Shown here in pieces: positions 1 through 7,162 of a stretch of DNA of 64,000 nt. Every line of letters begins with the position of its first letter. The first letter of the stretch is position 1. The notes under the pieces are model-generated. The model had not been told where the DNA came from and did not search any database. It saw nothing but the letters and a program-made list of their open reading frames with translations. Location: positions 323,467 to 387,466 of the forward strand of contig NZ_BSTC01000001.1 in NCBI RefSeq assembly GCF_030269305.1, written 5' to 3'. The translations under genes and the position numbers were made by a program. This DNA comes from Kineosporia sp. NBRC 101731 (GTDB lineage: Bacteria; Actinomycetota; Actinomycetes; Actinomycetales; Kineosporiaceae).

Positions 1-150
1 TCCGCGGTACCACCCCGCTTGCACCCACAACCTGCGTGGATGCCGCTCGAAAGCCGCGATGACGTGCGGCGATTCCGTCCGGTTCTACTAGGAGGGCAGG
101 GCCCTCGGTTCTTCCGGAGGCTCCCCGGTGATGGCCGGATCGGTGCCTTT
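1..150 (-). promoter_or_regulatory. T-box leader (isoleucine, ultrashort stem I type), cut by the window edge
   Basis: Read on the minus strand, this stretch has the parts of the actinobacterial ileS T-box in order. A short stem carries an ATC (Ile) specifier at 132-130, followed by the CACCGGGGAG and GGAAGAAC segments, then AGTAGAACCGG. At the window edge comes the tRNA acceptor-binding bulge, GGGGTGGTACCGCGG, at about 16-2. In this class uncharged tRNA-Ile pairs with the leader and frees the ribosome binding site of the downstream gene. The controlled gene lies left of the window on the minus strand and should be ileS, which is inference. The expression platform is not in the window. Confidence 0.93.
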
Positions 151-245
151 ACGTCAACTATACGCGCGGCTGCAAGTCGAAATGAGGGACGAGGTGGCTG
201 GCGCGGCGCGCAGGAGGGAGTCGCCGGGGCGGGGCGACTACCATC

Positions 246-281
246 GTGGACGTGTCCACAACCGGTTGTGGACACGTCCAC
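246..281. repeat. Perfect 36-bp palindrome with no loop
   Basis: Every base of 246-263 pairs with 281-264, giving two 18-bp arms with no spacer. It lies between the T-box leader (minus) and the gltX start at 311 (plus). It could be an operator shared by the divergent genes, a cruciform or terminator-like element, or a dispersed palindromic repeat. Its GTTGTGGACAC core resembles GTTGTGTACAC in the 54-bp palindrome at 2452-2505. Confidence 0.9.
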
Positions 282-310
282 CGGTAGACGCCCTCAAGGA
301 CTGGACCCCA

Positions 311-1954
311 ATGCTCGACCGCCAGGTCATCGACTCGCTGTTCCCGGCCGACCTCCCCGAACCGGCGGAGCTGGAGCAGAAGTACCCGCCCCGGCAGCTG
401 CCCGAGGGTGCGATGGTGACCCGGCTCGGTCCGTCCCCGACGGGGTTCGTGCACATCGGCGGTCTCTACGTCGGCATGATCAACAAGGATCTGGCCGCGA
501 GCACCGGGGGCACGTACCTGCTCCGGATCGAGGACACCGACCAGGCCCGTGAGGTCGAGGGTGCCGCCGAGCAGTTCGGGCGGGCGTTCGGCTACTTCGG
601 TCTGGAGGCCGACGAGCCCGAGGGTGAGTACGGCCCTTATTACCAGTCGCAGCGCGAGACCCTGTACCTGACCTTCGCGCGCGAGCTGCTGCGTGAGGGC
701 AAGGCCTACCTGTGCTTCGCCACGCCCGAAGAGCTGGCCGACATCCGGGCCCGGCAGGAAGCGTCCAAGGCCCCGACCGGCTACTACGGTCGCTGGGCGA
801 TCTGGCGCAACGCCACTGACGAGCAGCTGCAGACCGCCCTGGACGAGGGCCGGCCCTACGTGGTCCGGTTCCGCACCCCGGAAGACGGTGACCGCCGGGT
901 CTCGTTCCACGACGCGATCCGCGGCAAGCTGCAGCACGAGGCCAACCGCAACGACGTCGTCATCCTGAAGAGCTCGGCCGCGGCTCTGCGTCTGCCCACC
1001 TACCACTTCGCGCACGCGGTGGACGATCACCTGATGCGGGTCACCCACGTGATCCGGGGGGAGGAGTGGATCAGCTCCGTTCCGCTGCACCTGCAGCTCT
1101 TCGACGCGCTGGGCTTCGAGCGGGTCACCTACGCGCACATCGCCCCGCTGATGAAGACGATCTCCGGTGGAAAGCGCAAGCTCTCCAAGCGGAAAGACCC
1201 CGAGGCGGGCGTCGACTTCTACATCGAGCAGGGCTTCCCGGCCCCCGCGGTGCAGTACTATCTGCGCGGCCTGGCCAACGGCCGGCTGGCCGAGATGCCG
1301 CTCGAGCAGGCACTGTCCACGCCGCTGGAGCTGGGCGAGTTCGGTGTCGCGGGTCCGCTGGTCGATCTGGTCAAGCTCGAGGGCATGAGCGCCGACTACA
1401 TCGCCTCGCTCACCAGCCCGCAGGTCTACGACCAGGTGCTGATCTGGGCGGAGCAGTTCGACCCCGAACTGGCGACGGTACTGAAGGCGGAGAAGGACCT
1501 GGCCGTCAAGGCGATCGGCGTGGAGCGCGAGGGCGTCGAGAACCCGCGCAAGGACCTGCGCAAGTGGTCGGACTTCGGCCCGCAGTACGGGTTCTTCCTC
1601 CCGACGGTGTTCCCCCTGATCGCAGGTCCCACGGACGAGCGGGCTGCCGCCCTGAACGTGGCCCCCGAGGTGGTCACCGCGTTCGTGAACACCTTCATCG
1701 AGGGCTACCAGCACCTCGAGGACCAGCCCGAGTGGTTCAACCAGATCCGTGAGGCTGCGGCCAAGAACAACTTTGCGCCCAGCCCGAAGGAGTTCAAGAA
1801 GAACCCGGACGCCTACCCGGGCTCGATCCGCGAAGCCTCGCAGCTGATCCGCGTCGCGCTCACCGGCTCGACCCGCAGCCCCGACCTGCACGCCATCGCC
1901 GTGGTGCTGGGCCAGGACGAGGTGCTGCGTCGCCTGCGGTCGCTGGCGGGCTGA
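311..1954 (+). CDS. gltX: Glutamyl-tRNA synthetase, divergent type
   Basis: Class I aminoacyl-tRNA synthetase (about 547 aa) charging tRNA with glutamate in the cytosol. The catalytic fold begins with GPSPTGFVHIGG near residue 38; the HIGH signature reads HIGG. It continues with LRIEDTD, typical of GluRS. The second ATP-binding motif is KLSKRKDPEA near residue 290, standing for KMSKS. A helical anticodon-binding region follows. ATG 311 is preferred because upstream in-frame starts would run translation through the 36-bp palindrome. The sequence is unlike the usual ~490-aa actinobacterial GltX and resembles the longer, clostridial-like form. It may therefore be a second GluRS, or the only one; this window cannot tell. 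Confidence 0.9.
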   Translation: MLDRQVIDSLFPADLPEPAELEQKYPPRQLPEGAMVTRLGPSPTGFVHIGGLYVGMINKDLAASTGGTYLLRIEDTDQAREVEGAAEQFGRAFGYFGLEADEPEGEYGPYYQSQRETLYLTFARELLREGKAYLCFATPEELADIRARQEASKAPTGYYGRWAIWRNATDEQLQTALDEGRPYVVRFRTPEDGDRRVSFHDAIRGKLQHEANRNDVVILKSSAAALRLPTYHFAHAVDDHLMRVTHVIRGEEWISSVPLHLQLFDALGFERVTYAHIAPLMKTISGGKRKLSKRKDPEAGVDFYIEQGFPAPAVQYYLRGLANGRLAEMPLEQALSTPLELGEFGVAGPLVDLVKLEGMSADYIASLTSPQVYDQVLIWAEQFDPELATVLKAEKDLAVKAIGVEREGVENPRKDLRKWSDFGPQYGFFLPTVFPLIAGPTDERAAALNVAPEVVTAFVNTFIEGYQHLEDQPEWFNQIREAAAKNNFAPSPKEFKKNPDAYPGSIREASQLIRVALTGSTRSPDLHAIAVVLGQDEVLRRLRSLAG

Positions 1955-1991
1955 CAAAAATCTGATGGAGGTCCCCCAGCCCTGGCGGGTC

Positions 1992-2005
1992 GGGAGGTGC
2001 CCCCA
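1992..2005. repeat. Intergenic repeat copy 1 (GGGAGGTGCCCCCA)
   Basis: A 14-bp motif, also present at 42992-43005 in the same orientation. Here it sits between gltX and traR, just before the terminator hairpin. Similar G-run/C-run motifs are common in intergenic DNA of streptomycete-like genomes (recalled, not searched). Confidence 0.5.
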
Positions 2006-2009
2006 GCGC

Positions 2010-2036
2010 GTGAGCTCGCCTTTCCGGCGAGCTCAC
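2010..2036 (+). terminator. Hairpin terminator after gltX
   Basis: Eleven-bp arms (2010-2020 and 2026-2036) enclose a TTTCC loop. There is no T-tract, as is usual for high-GC actinomycetes. The right arm overlaps the stop codon of the convergent traR gene, so the hairpin could serve both transcripts. Confidence 0.7.
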
Positions 2037-2377
2037 ATGCGTCCTCGATGGGCGCAGTTGATACACGTGGTCGCGAGAGGCCTTGCCCGGAGCCGCTCTA
2101 CGGCGATCGGCAGACCGCACGACGCGCAGATGCCGTAACTGCCCGCCTCTAGCTCGGCCATCGCCGCGACGATGCGCTCGCGGGCAGCACGGGTGCGGTG
2201 CAGCGCCGCGGTGAGCTGCTCCCGCTCGAACGCGATGGTGGCGCCCTCCGGGTCGTGCTCGTCGTCGGCGTTGGAGTCGAGCGACGCCTCGATCATCCGG
2301 GCATGATCCTTTTCGAGCGCGGCCAGAGCCTCGGTGCTCTCCCGCAGCGCCGCCGTCAGGATCGTGAGCGGCTCCAT
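2033..2377 (-). CDS. TraR/DksA-family C4 zinc-finger protein
   Basis: A 114-residue cytosolic protein. Residues about 1-75 are helical with an acidic stretch, like the DksA coiled coil. The C-terminus carries a C-x2-C...C-x2-C finger (CASC and CINC). DksA/TraR proteins bind the RNA polymerase secondary channel and tune initiation; actinobacterial homologues are often of unknown target. The start is ATG 2377. A longer reading begins inside the 54-bp palindrome and would translate palindrome sequence, so it was rejected. The gene is convergent with gltX. Confidence 0.85.
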   Translation of the reverse strand: MEPLTILTAALRESTEALAALEKDHARMIEASLDSNADDEHDPEGATIAFEREQLTAALHRTRAARERIVAAMAELEAGSYGICASCGLPIAVERLRARPLATTCINCAHRGRM

Positions 2378-2451
2378 CAACGCGGTGGCAGCCGGGACTC
2401 GACGGCCTTCGTGCCTGGCCAGCCCTGCCCCGGGTCGGCGCCGGGAGGTCT

Positions 2452-2505
2452 GCGTTGTGTACACCTGGTACATCCGGTACCGGATGTACCAGGTGTACAC
2501 AACGC
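2452..2505. repeat. Perfect 54-bp palindrome with no loop
   Basis: Both arms are 27 bp and match at every position around the centre between 2478 and 2479. The sequence is built from GTAC-containing words. It lies upstream of the traR/dksA start (minus strand) and downstream of the patatin gene. A palindrome of this length without a spacer extrudes readily and is usually unstable in DNA, so its perfection suggests selection or recent formation. Confidence 0.95.
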
Positions 2506-2557
2506 TTCAGCGGCCAGGCCACAAATCGTCTGAGCGGCGGTCGACGTGCCACGACAA

Positions 2558-2619
2558 GGGGCGCCGCGAGGGGGCGCGGGGTGACGCGACGGGGCGCGAC
2601 GGGGTGCGGGGTGACGGGG
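2558..2619 (+). other. G-run cluster, candidate G-quadruplex
   Basis: Seven runs of four or more G lie within 62 nt on the plus strand: 2558-2561, 2570-2574, 2578-2581, 2591-2594, 2601-2604, 2608-2611 and 2616-2619. Loops are 3 to 9 nt. It sits in the roughly 320-bp intergenic stretch between the DksA-like and patatin genes. Both genes are on the minus strand, so their transcripts carry the C-rich complement. Part of the pattern is an imperfect repeat of ACGGGGCGCG-like units. Confidence 0.6.
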
Positions 2620-2698
2620 CGCGGTGCCCTGGCGGCCAAGGTCCCGGGCGGGTCGACGGCAGGTCGCACCGAGGCGACGTATGTTCGTGGTCACCGCC

Positions 2699-3550
2699 TC
2701 AGCTCGGTGGCTCGCCCCAGGCCACGGCCACGCTGTCGCGTACGAGCCGGGCCTGTGACCTCCCAGCCTTGGCGGCGTCGGAGCGGAACGCCGGGTCCAG
2801 GGGGTTGGAGCCCATCGCCCGCCTGGTGTTGGCGTCGGGCATGACCACGGCACTGTGCACGTGCGGCCCGAGCTTCTCCAGCTGGTTGCCGACCCGGCCG
2901 CTGCGCCGCACCGAGGCGGCGAACGGGGCCAGCACCACCACGCGTCCGTACCCCTGGGCCAGGTCGGCGTTGGCCGACGAGCGCACCCCTCCGTCGATGT
3001 AGCGCCGGCCCTGGATCGTCACCGGCGGCCAGACCATCGGCACCGCGCAGCTCGCGCCCACGGCATCGACCAACGGCACCCCGGACTCCCGGTCGAACAC
3101 CACGAACTCGCCGGTCGAGGCGTCTACCGCCGTGACCTTGAGAGGCTCGCTCGGCCAGCGCTGCTCAGGCAGCCGGCTCTCGATCACCGATCGCCGATCG
3201 CTCTCCGGCACCGTTCGCGACGCCAGGGCGGCTTTGCCGATGCGCTTGCGGGCCCGCTCTTCCCGGCCCGGTGCCAGACCCAGCAGGGCCCAGCGCAGCA
3301 GTGTGCGTTTACCCAGCTCGGACGCCAGTTCGCCGCGGGCCTCCGCGAGCTGCTCCTCGTAGAGCTGCTCGATCGGCCGGCCCGAGCGCAGTTGCGCCCC
3401 GGCGACCGAGCCCGCCGATGTGCCGATCACCAGGTCGGCCCGGGACAGGTCGACACCCAGCTCGGCCAGACCCGCGATCATGCCGAGCTCCCAGGCGATG
3501 CCCGTGATGCCGCCGCCGGCCAGGACGAGCGCGCGTCGATCGTCCTTCAC
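2699..3550 (-). CDS. Patatin-like phospholipase family protein
   Basis: Predicted lipid acyl hydrolase of about 283 aa. It opens with the oxyanion-hole glycine motif LAGGGITGIAWELG at residues 9-22, followed by the nucleophile elbow GTSAGS. The second catalytic residue is the Asp of YIDGGVRS. This Ser-Asp dyad defines the patatin family. No signal peptide is seen, so it is probably cytosolic or membrane-associated. GTG 3550 was chosen because it starts just before the conserved strand. The longer frame up to 3697 adds about 50 low-complexity residues without domain character. The physiological substrate is unknown. Confidence 0.85.
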   Translation of the reverse strand: MKDDRRALVLAGGGITGIAWELGMIAGLAELGVDLSRADLVIGTSAGSVAGAQLRSGRPIEQLYEEQLAEARGELASELGKRTLLRWALLGLAPGREERARKRIGKAALASRTVPESDRRSVIESRLPEQRWPSEPLKVTAVDASTGEFVVFDRESGVPLVDAVGASCAVPMVWPPVTIQGRRYIDGGVRSSANADLAQGYGRVVVLAPFAASVRRSGRVGNQLEKLGPHVHSAVVMPDANTRRAMGSNPLDPAFRSDAAKAGRSQARLVRDSVAVAWGEPPS

Positions 3551-3895
3551 AGCTGAAGACCCCCACGAGTGGCCAGAATGGAAACTTGATTCTAGATCGG
3601 GAGCCCGCGTCTTCCTATGCCCGACAGCGGGCCCGGGCCAGGGGGCGGCGGTGGGCCAGGCGGGGAGAACTGGTCGTGAGCCCCCCGAAATCGCCACGGT
3701 GGCAATCCGGCTCGGCGGCCGTGACCTGCGGGCCGGGCCGGTTGATGATCACAACTGGCGGGATCCGGGCAGGTCAGTATGGTGATCAACAGCGAGCGAA
3801 AGTCCGGAAGGCCGGATTCCATCCGGGTTTCACGGATTGCAAGATGGTGCAAGGAATTGGTACCCGACGGAACGTGACGGCACTCGGAGGAAAAG
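3551..3895. other. Intergenic region between divergent patatin and small-protein genes
   Basis: This 345-bp stretch should hold two divergent promoters. It is locally AT-richer around 3585-3600 and 3820-3870. No convincing -35/-10 pair, operator or coding frame could be chosen. Confidence 0.4.
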
Positions 3896-4102
3896 ATGCG
3901 AATCCTGTCAGTGGTTCTCGTGGTCTGGCTCCTCATCGGTGTTCTGGCGTCCGCCCAGCGCGGATACTTCGACAGCGACAAGGACCCGGACGTGAGTTGC
4001 TCCGACGCGGGCACGATCGCGGTCAGCATCGTCGCCGGCCCCCTGAACTACCTGGGCGCCAACCCCAAGGTCGACTGCAAGGTGCCCCAGCCGAGCAAGT
4101 GA
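3896..4102 (+). CDS. Small secreted or membrane protein (68 aa), function unknown
   Basis: A GGAGG ribosome binding site at 3886-3890 precedes ATG 3896 at good spacing. Residues 4-20 form one hydrophobic helix (ILSVVLVVWLLIGVLAS), followed by QRGYF and a soluble tail with two cysteines (SC near 35, DC near 61) that could form a disulfide outside the membrane. It could be a signal anchor or a cleaved signal peptide. I recall similar short proteins in other actinomycetes but know no function. It reads toward the PNPOx-like gene 85 bp downstream. Confidence 0.75.
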   Translation: MRILSVVLVVWLLIGVLASAQRGYFDSDKDPDVSCSDAGTIAVSIVAGPLNYLGANPKVDCKVPQPSK

Positions 4103-4187
4103 CCGGTAGGTTGCTCAGAGTGAAGGACGAAGCCAAGACGGTGACGAAACTGGCGAAGGTCGTTCTATTCGGGCAGGGTCGGCTCGT

Positions 4188-4898
4188 ATGACGACCGAAC
4201 CGAACTCTGTCGGCGGGACGAATGATGTGGCGGCCGAGGATCAGCTGCCCACCTACACGCGACGCAGCGACCAGACCCGGTACGACGCCCAGGCCATCAA
4301 TTCGGCCCTGGACGAGGCATTTCTGTGTCATGTCGCCTATATCGACAGCGGCGACCCGATCGTCGTCCCGATCATTCACGCTCGGGTCGGCGAGGAACTC
4401 ATTCTGCGTGTCGGGCCGGAGTCGCGGCTGGCCGAGCTGGCCGCCTCCGGTGACATCGCTCTCTGTGTCACCGTCACGCTGCTCGACGGCCTGGTGCTGG
4501 CCCGGGCGAAGGTCGACAACACTGTCAACTACCGCACCATCGTGATCCGGGGTACCGGCACGCTCGTGACCGACCCGGAGGGTCAGCGGGCCGGGCTGGA
4601 CGCGGTGGTCGAGCACCTGGTCGCCGGGCGGTCGAACCACTCCCGCCCGCCGACGCCCGAAGAGTTCGCCGAGGTCGTCCTCATCCGCCTGCCGCTCGCC
4701 GACGTGGCACTGAAGACCCGCACCGGGCCGCCGCAGGACGCCGAGGAAGACCTCTCGCTGCACCACTGGGCCGGCGTCATCAGCGTGCGCAATGCCTACG
4801 GCCCGCCCTTCCCTTCGCCCGACCTGCCCTACGACCGGCAGGTGCCGGCCCAGCTGGCGAACTACAACCGCTCGGCCCGGGCACAGGGCTACCGGTAG
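4188..4898 (+). CDS. Pyridoxamine 5'-phosphate oxidase-like flavin/nucleotide-binding protein
   Basis: A 236-aa protein of the split-barrel FMN-binding type (Pyridox_ox_2-like). The family signature order is visible: ALDEAFLCHVAYIDSGDPIVVP at the N-terminus, GEELILRVGPESRL, and then the CVTVTLLDGLVLAR strand and the IVIRGTG strand. Members bind FMN or heme; many are F420- or flavin-dependent reductases and few have known substrates. No signal peptide is present. The start is ATG 4188, 85 bp after the small membrane protein gene, so co-transcription is possible. Confidence 0.85.
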   Translation: MTTEPNSVGGTNDVAAEDQLPTYTRRSDQTRYDAQAINSALDEAFLCHVAYIDSGDPIVVPIIHARVGEELILRVGPESRLAELAASGDIALCVTVTLLDGLVLARAKVDNTVNYRTIVIRGTGTLVTDPEGQRAGLDAVVEHLVAGRSNHSRPPTPEEFAEVVLIRLPLADVALKTRTGPPQDAEEDLSLHHWAGVISVRNAYGPPFPSPDLPYDRQVPAQLANYNRSARAQGYR

Positions 4899-5080
4899 TT
4901 ACCGGTAGCCCTCCAGCAGGCGAACACCCGCGGTCGACCCTCTCTCGACCGGCGGATCGCACGCTAAAGTCGCGCGCGGAGGATTGCGACATCCCGGACA
5001 GTGACCGTCCGGGTGCGCACCGCATGCACCGCTCGGCACTGTCCGTCACCTGCTGACGGTCGCTAGGAGGGATGCCCGCA

Positions 5081-6529
5081 GTGGACCTGCTCGCCGACCT
5101 GCGCGAGATCGTCGGGGACACGCACGTCGTCACCGACCCGGAAGCGGCCCAGCCGTACGCGCAGGACTGGACCAGACGCTGGCACGGCAAACCCCTCGCG
5201 GTGGTGCGCCCGGCGACCGTGGCCCAGGTCTCGGCGGTGCTGAGAGCCTGCGCGGCGGCCGGGGTCTCCCTGGTGCCGCAGGGCGGCAACACCGGACTGG
5301 TCGGCGGCGGGGTACCGCACGACGGGGAGGTCGTGCTGAGCCTGGCCCGCCTCGACTCGGTGGGACCGCTCGATCCGCTCGGCCGCACGCTGATGGCCGG
5401 CGCCGGGGTCACCCTGGCCCAGCTGCAGCGGGCCGCCCGGAGTGCGGGTCTGGACGTGGGTCTGGACTTCTCCGCCCGCGACACCGCCACGGTCGGCGGC
5501 ATCGCAGCCACCAACGCCGGCGGTGAGCGCGTGATGCGCCACGGTGCGGCCCGGTTCCGTATCCGCGGGCTGGAGGTCGTGCTCGCCGACGGCTCGGTGG
5601 TGCGGCGCATGTCCGGCGTGGCCAAGGACAACACCGGCTACGACCTGGTGCAGCTGATGATCGGTAGCGAGGGCACCCTCGGCGTGATCACCGCGGTGCA
5701 GGTCGATCTGATCCGCCCGCACAAGATCGTCGGTACCGCCCTGGTCGCGGTGAGCACCGTGGACGACGCCCTGACCGTGCTGCGGGCCGTGCAGCGCGAC
5801 TTCACCGGGCTCGAGGCGGCCGAGTTCTTCCACCACGACGGGCTGCAGCTGGTGCTCAAGCACGAGCGCCTGGCCCAGCCCTTCGAGCGGCCGCACCCGC
5901 TCTACCTGCTCTTCGACCTGGCCGACGACGACAACCGGCCCGACTCCTTCGACGAGCTCACCGCACTGCTCACCGACCTCGACTGCGTGCGTGACGTGGT
6001 GCTGGTCGCCACCGCGGCCGAGCGCCGCCGGCTCTGGGAACTGCGCGAGCTGCAGACCGAGGCCGTCAGCGCCGAAGGGGTGCCGGTCAAGCTCGACGTG
6101 GCCCTGCCGCTGAACCAGCTCTCCAACTTCGAGCGGCAGCTCGCCGAGGTGGTGCGCCCGGTCGCCCGGCACGCCGTGTCGATCATCTTCGGGCACATCG
6201 CCGAGGGGAATGTGCACGTCAACCTGCTGAACGCGCTGGACGAAGACGCCGACGGCGCGGTCACCGAGGCCGTGCTCGACCTGGTGGCCGCGCTCGGTGG
6301 CAGCATCAGCGCGGAGCACGGCATCGGTCAGGCCAACCGCCGGTGGCTACCTCTCACCCGGGGCTCGGCCGACCTCGCCGCCATGCGCGCGATCAAACAG
6401 GCGCTCGACCCGCAGGGCACTCTCAGCCCGGGCCGGATGCTGCCCGACCCGGTGGTGGCCACGCCCGAGCCCAGGAGCAAGGTCCCGGTCAGGAAGACCG
6501 GTCGGGCCAAGGCCAAGACACCGCGCTGA
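5081..6529 (+). CDS. FAD-linked oxidase, D-lactate / D-2-hydroxyglutarate dehydrogenase type
   Basis: A cytosolic flavoprotein of about 482 aa of the GlcD/VAO family. The PCMH-type FAD-binding domain spans about residues 10-215, with PQGGNTGLVGGGVP as its pyrophosphate loop and IAATNAGGERV and IGSEGTLGVIT as further family motifs. The C-terminal substrate domain ends with the GHIAEGNVHVNLL and SAEHGIGQANR signatures, which carry the metal- and flavin-site residues. It oxidises a D-2-hydroxy acid; lactate, glycolate and hydroxyglutarate cannot be told apart. GTG 5081 is preferred over ATG 5072, which is only 1 nt from AGGAGG (5065-5070); GTG has a 10-nt gap. The C-terminus has a Lys/Arg-rich tail. 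Confidence 0.87.
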   Translation: MDLLADLREIVGDTHVVTDPEAAQPYAQDWTRRWHGKPLAVVRPATVAQVSAVLRACAAAGVSLVPQGGNTGLVGGGVPHDGEVVLSLARLDSVGPLDPLGRTLMAGAGVTLAQLQRAARSAGLDVGLDFSARDTATVGGIAATNAGGERVMRHGAARFRIRGLEVVLADGSVVRRMSGVAKDNTGYDLVQLMIGSEGTLGVITAVQVDLIRPHKIVGTALVAVSTVDDALTVLRAVQRDFTGLEAAEFFHHDGLQLVLKHERLAQPFERPHPLYLLFDLADDDNRPDSFDELTALLTDLDCVRDVVLVATAAERRRLWELRELQTEAVSAEGVPVKLDVALPLNQLSNFERQLAEVVRPVARHAVSIIFGHIAEGNVHVNLLNALDEDADGAVTEAVLDLVAALGGSISAEHGIGQANRRWLPLTRGSADLAAMRAIKQALDPQGTLSPGRMLPDPVVATPEPRSKVPVRKTGRAKAKTPR

Positions 6530-6542
6530 CCGTTCAGAAGAG

Positions 6543-7049
6543 TCAGAAGAGGGCGTTGCCCTGCTCCAGATCGAGCAGGTAGCGCTTGCGTTCCAGGCCG
6601 CCGCCGTACCCGGTGAGCGAGCCGTTCGCACCGATCACCCGATGGCACGGCACGATGATCGAGATCGGGTTCGCGCCGTTCGCCAGGCCCACCGCGCGGG
6701 AGGCGCCCGGCACCAGCCCGAGCTGCGCCGCCACCGCGCCGTACGAGGCGGTGCGGCCGTATCCGATGTGCTGCAGGCGTTCCCACACACCGAGCTGGAA
6801 CCCCGTGCCGGTGGGCCGCAACGGCAGGTCGAACACGGTCAGGGAACCGGCGAAGTACTCGTTCAGCTGCGAACGTGCTGCGGCGATCACGATCTCGTCG
6901 TCGTTCTCGGTGCCGCTGAACCGCACCTCGTCCCAGTGCCGGTGCGATGCCTTGTGCGGGCTGAAGAACAGTCCGGTCAGGGCCCCGGACTCAGCGATCA
7001 GGAGAAGATCACCGACCGGGCTGGGGAGTACCGACCAGCTGATGGACAT
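6543..7049 (-). CDS. ogt: Methylated-DNA--protein-cysteine S-methyltransferase
   Basis: A suicide repair protein of 168 aa that moves a methyl group from O6-methylguanine (or O4-methylthymine) to its own cysteine. The C-terminal domain has the active site IVPCHRVIG near residue 137, then the [16 protein letters not shown] helix typical of the family. The winged-helix DNA-binding part ([20 protein letters not shown]) precedes it. The length fits stand-alone Ogt, without an Ada regulatory domain. It is convergent with the FAD oxidase, whose stop is 13 bp away. Confidence 0.93.
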   Translation of the reverse strand: MSISWSVLPSPVGDLLLIAESGALTGLFFSPHKASHRHWDEVRFSGTENDDEIVIAAARSQLNEYFAGSLTVFDLPLRPTGTGFQLGVWERLQHIGYGRTASYGAVAAQLGLVPGASRAVGLANGANPISIIVPCHRVIGANGSLTGYGGGLERKRYLLDLEQGNALF

Positions 7050-7162
7050 TCCCTGAGGTTAGAGGGCCGGGGTCGGCTGATGCTGGCAGAAAAGCGACAC
7101 TGAGCGATCACAGGTCACCACAGTTGTTCGTCATCCAACGTTCAGATTGCTGGGGAAGAATC

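Noticed and set aside
158-1957. 599-aa open frame antisense to the synthetase
   Set aside because: Shadow frame caused by high-GC codon use; the plus strand encodes a clear glutamyl-tRNA synthetase and the antisense protein shows no domain.
2377-2500. N-terminal extension of the TraR/DksA protein
   Set aside because: It translates one arm of the 54-bp palindrome and has no homology character; ATG 2377 begins the family-like part.
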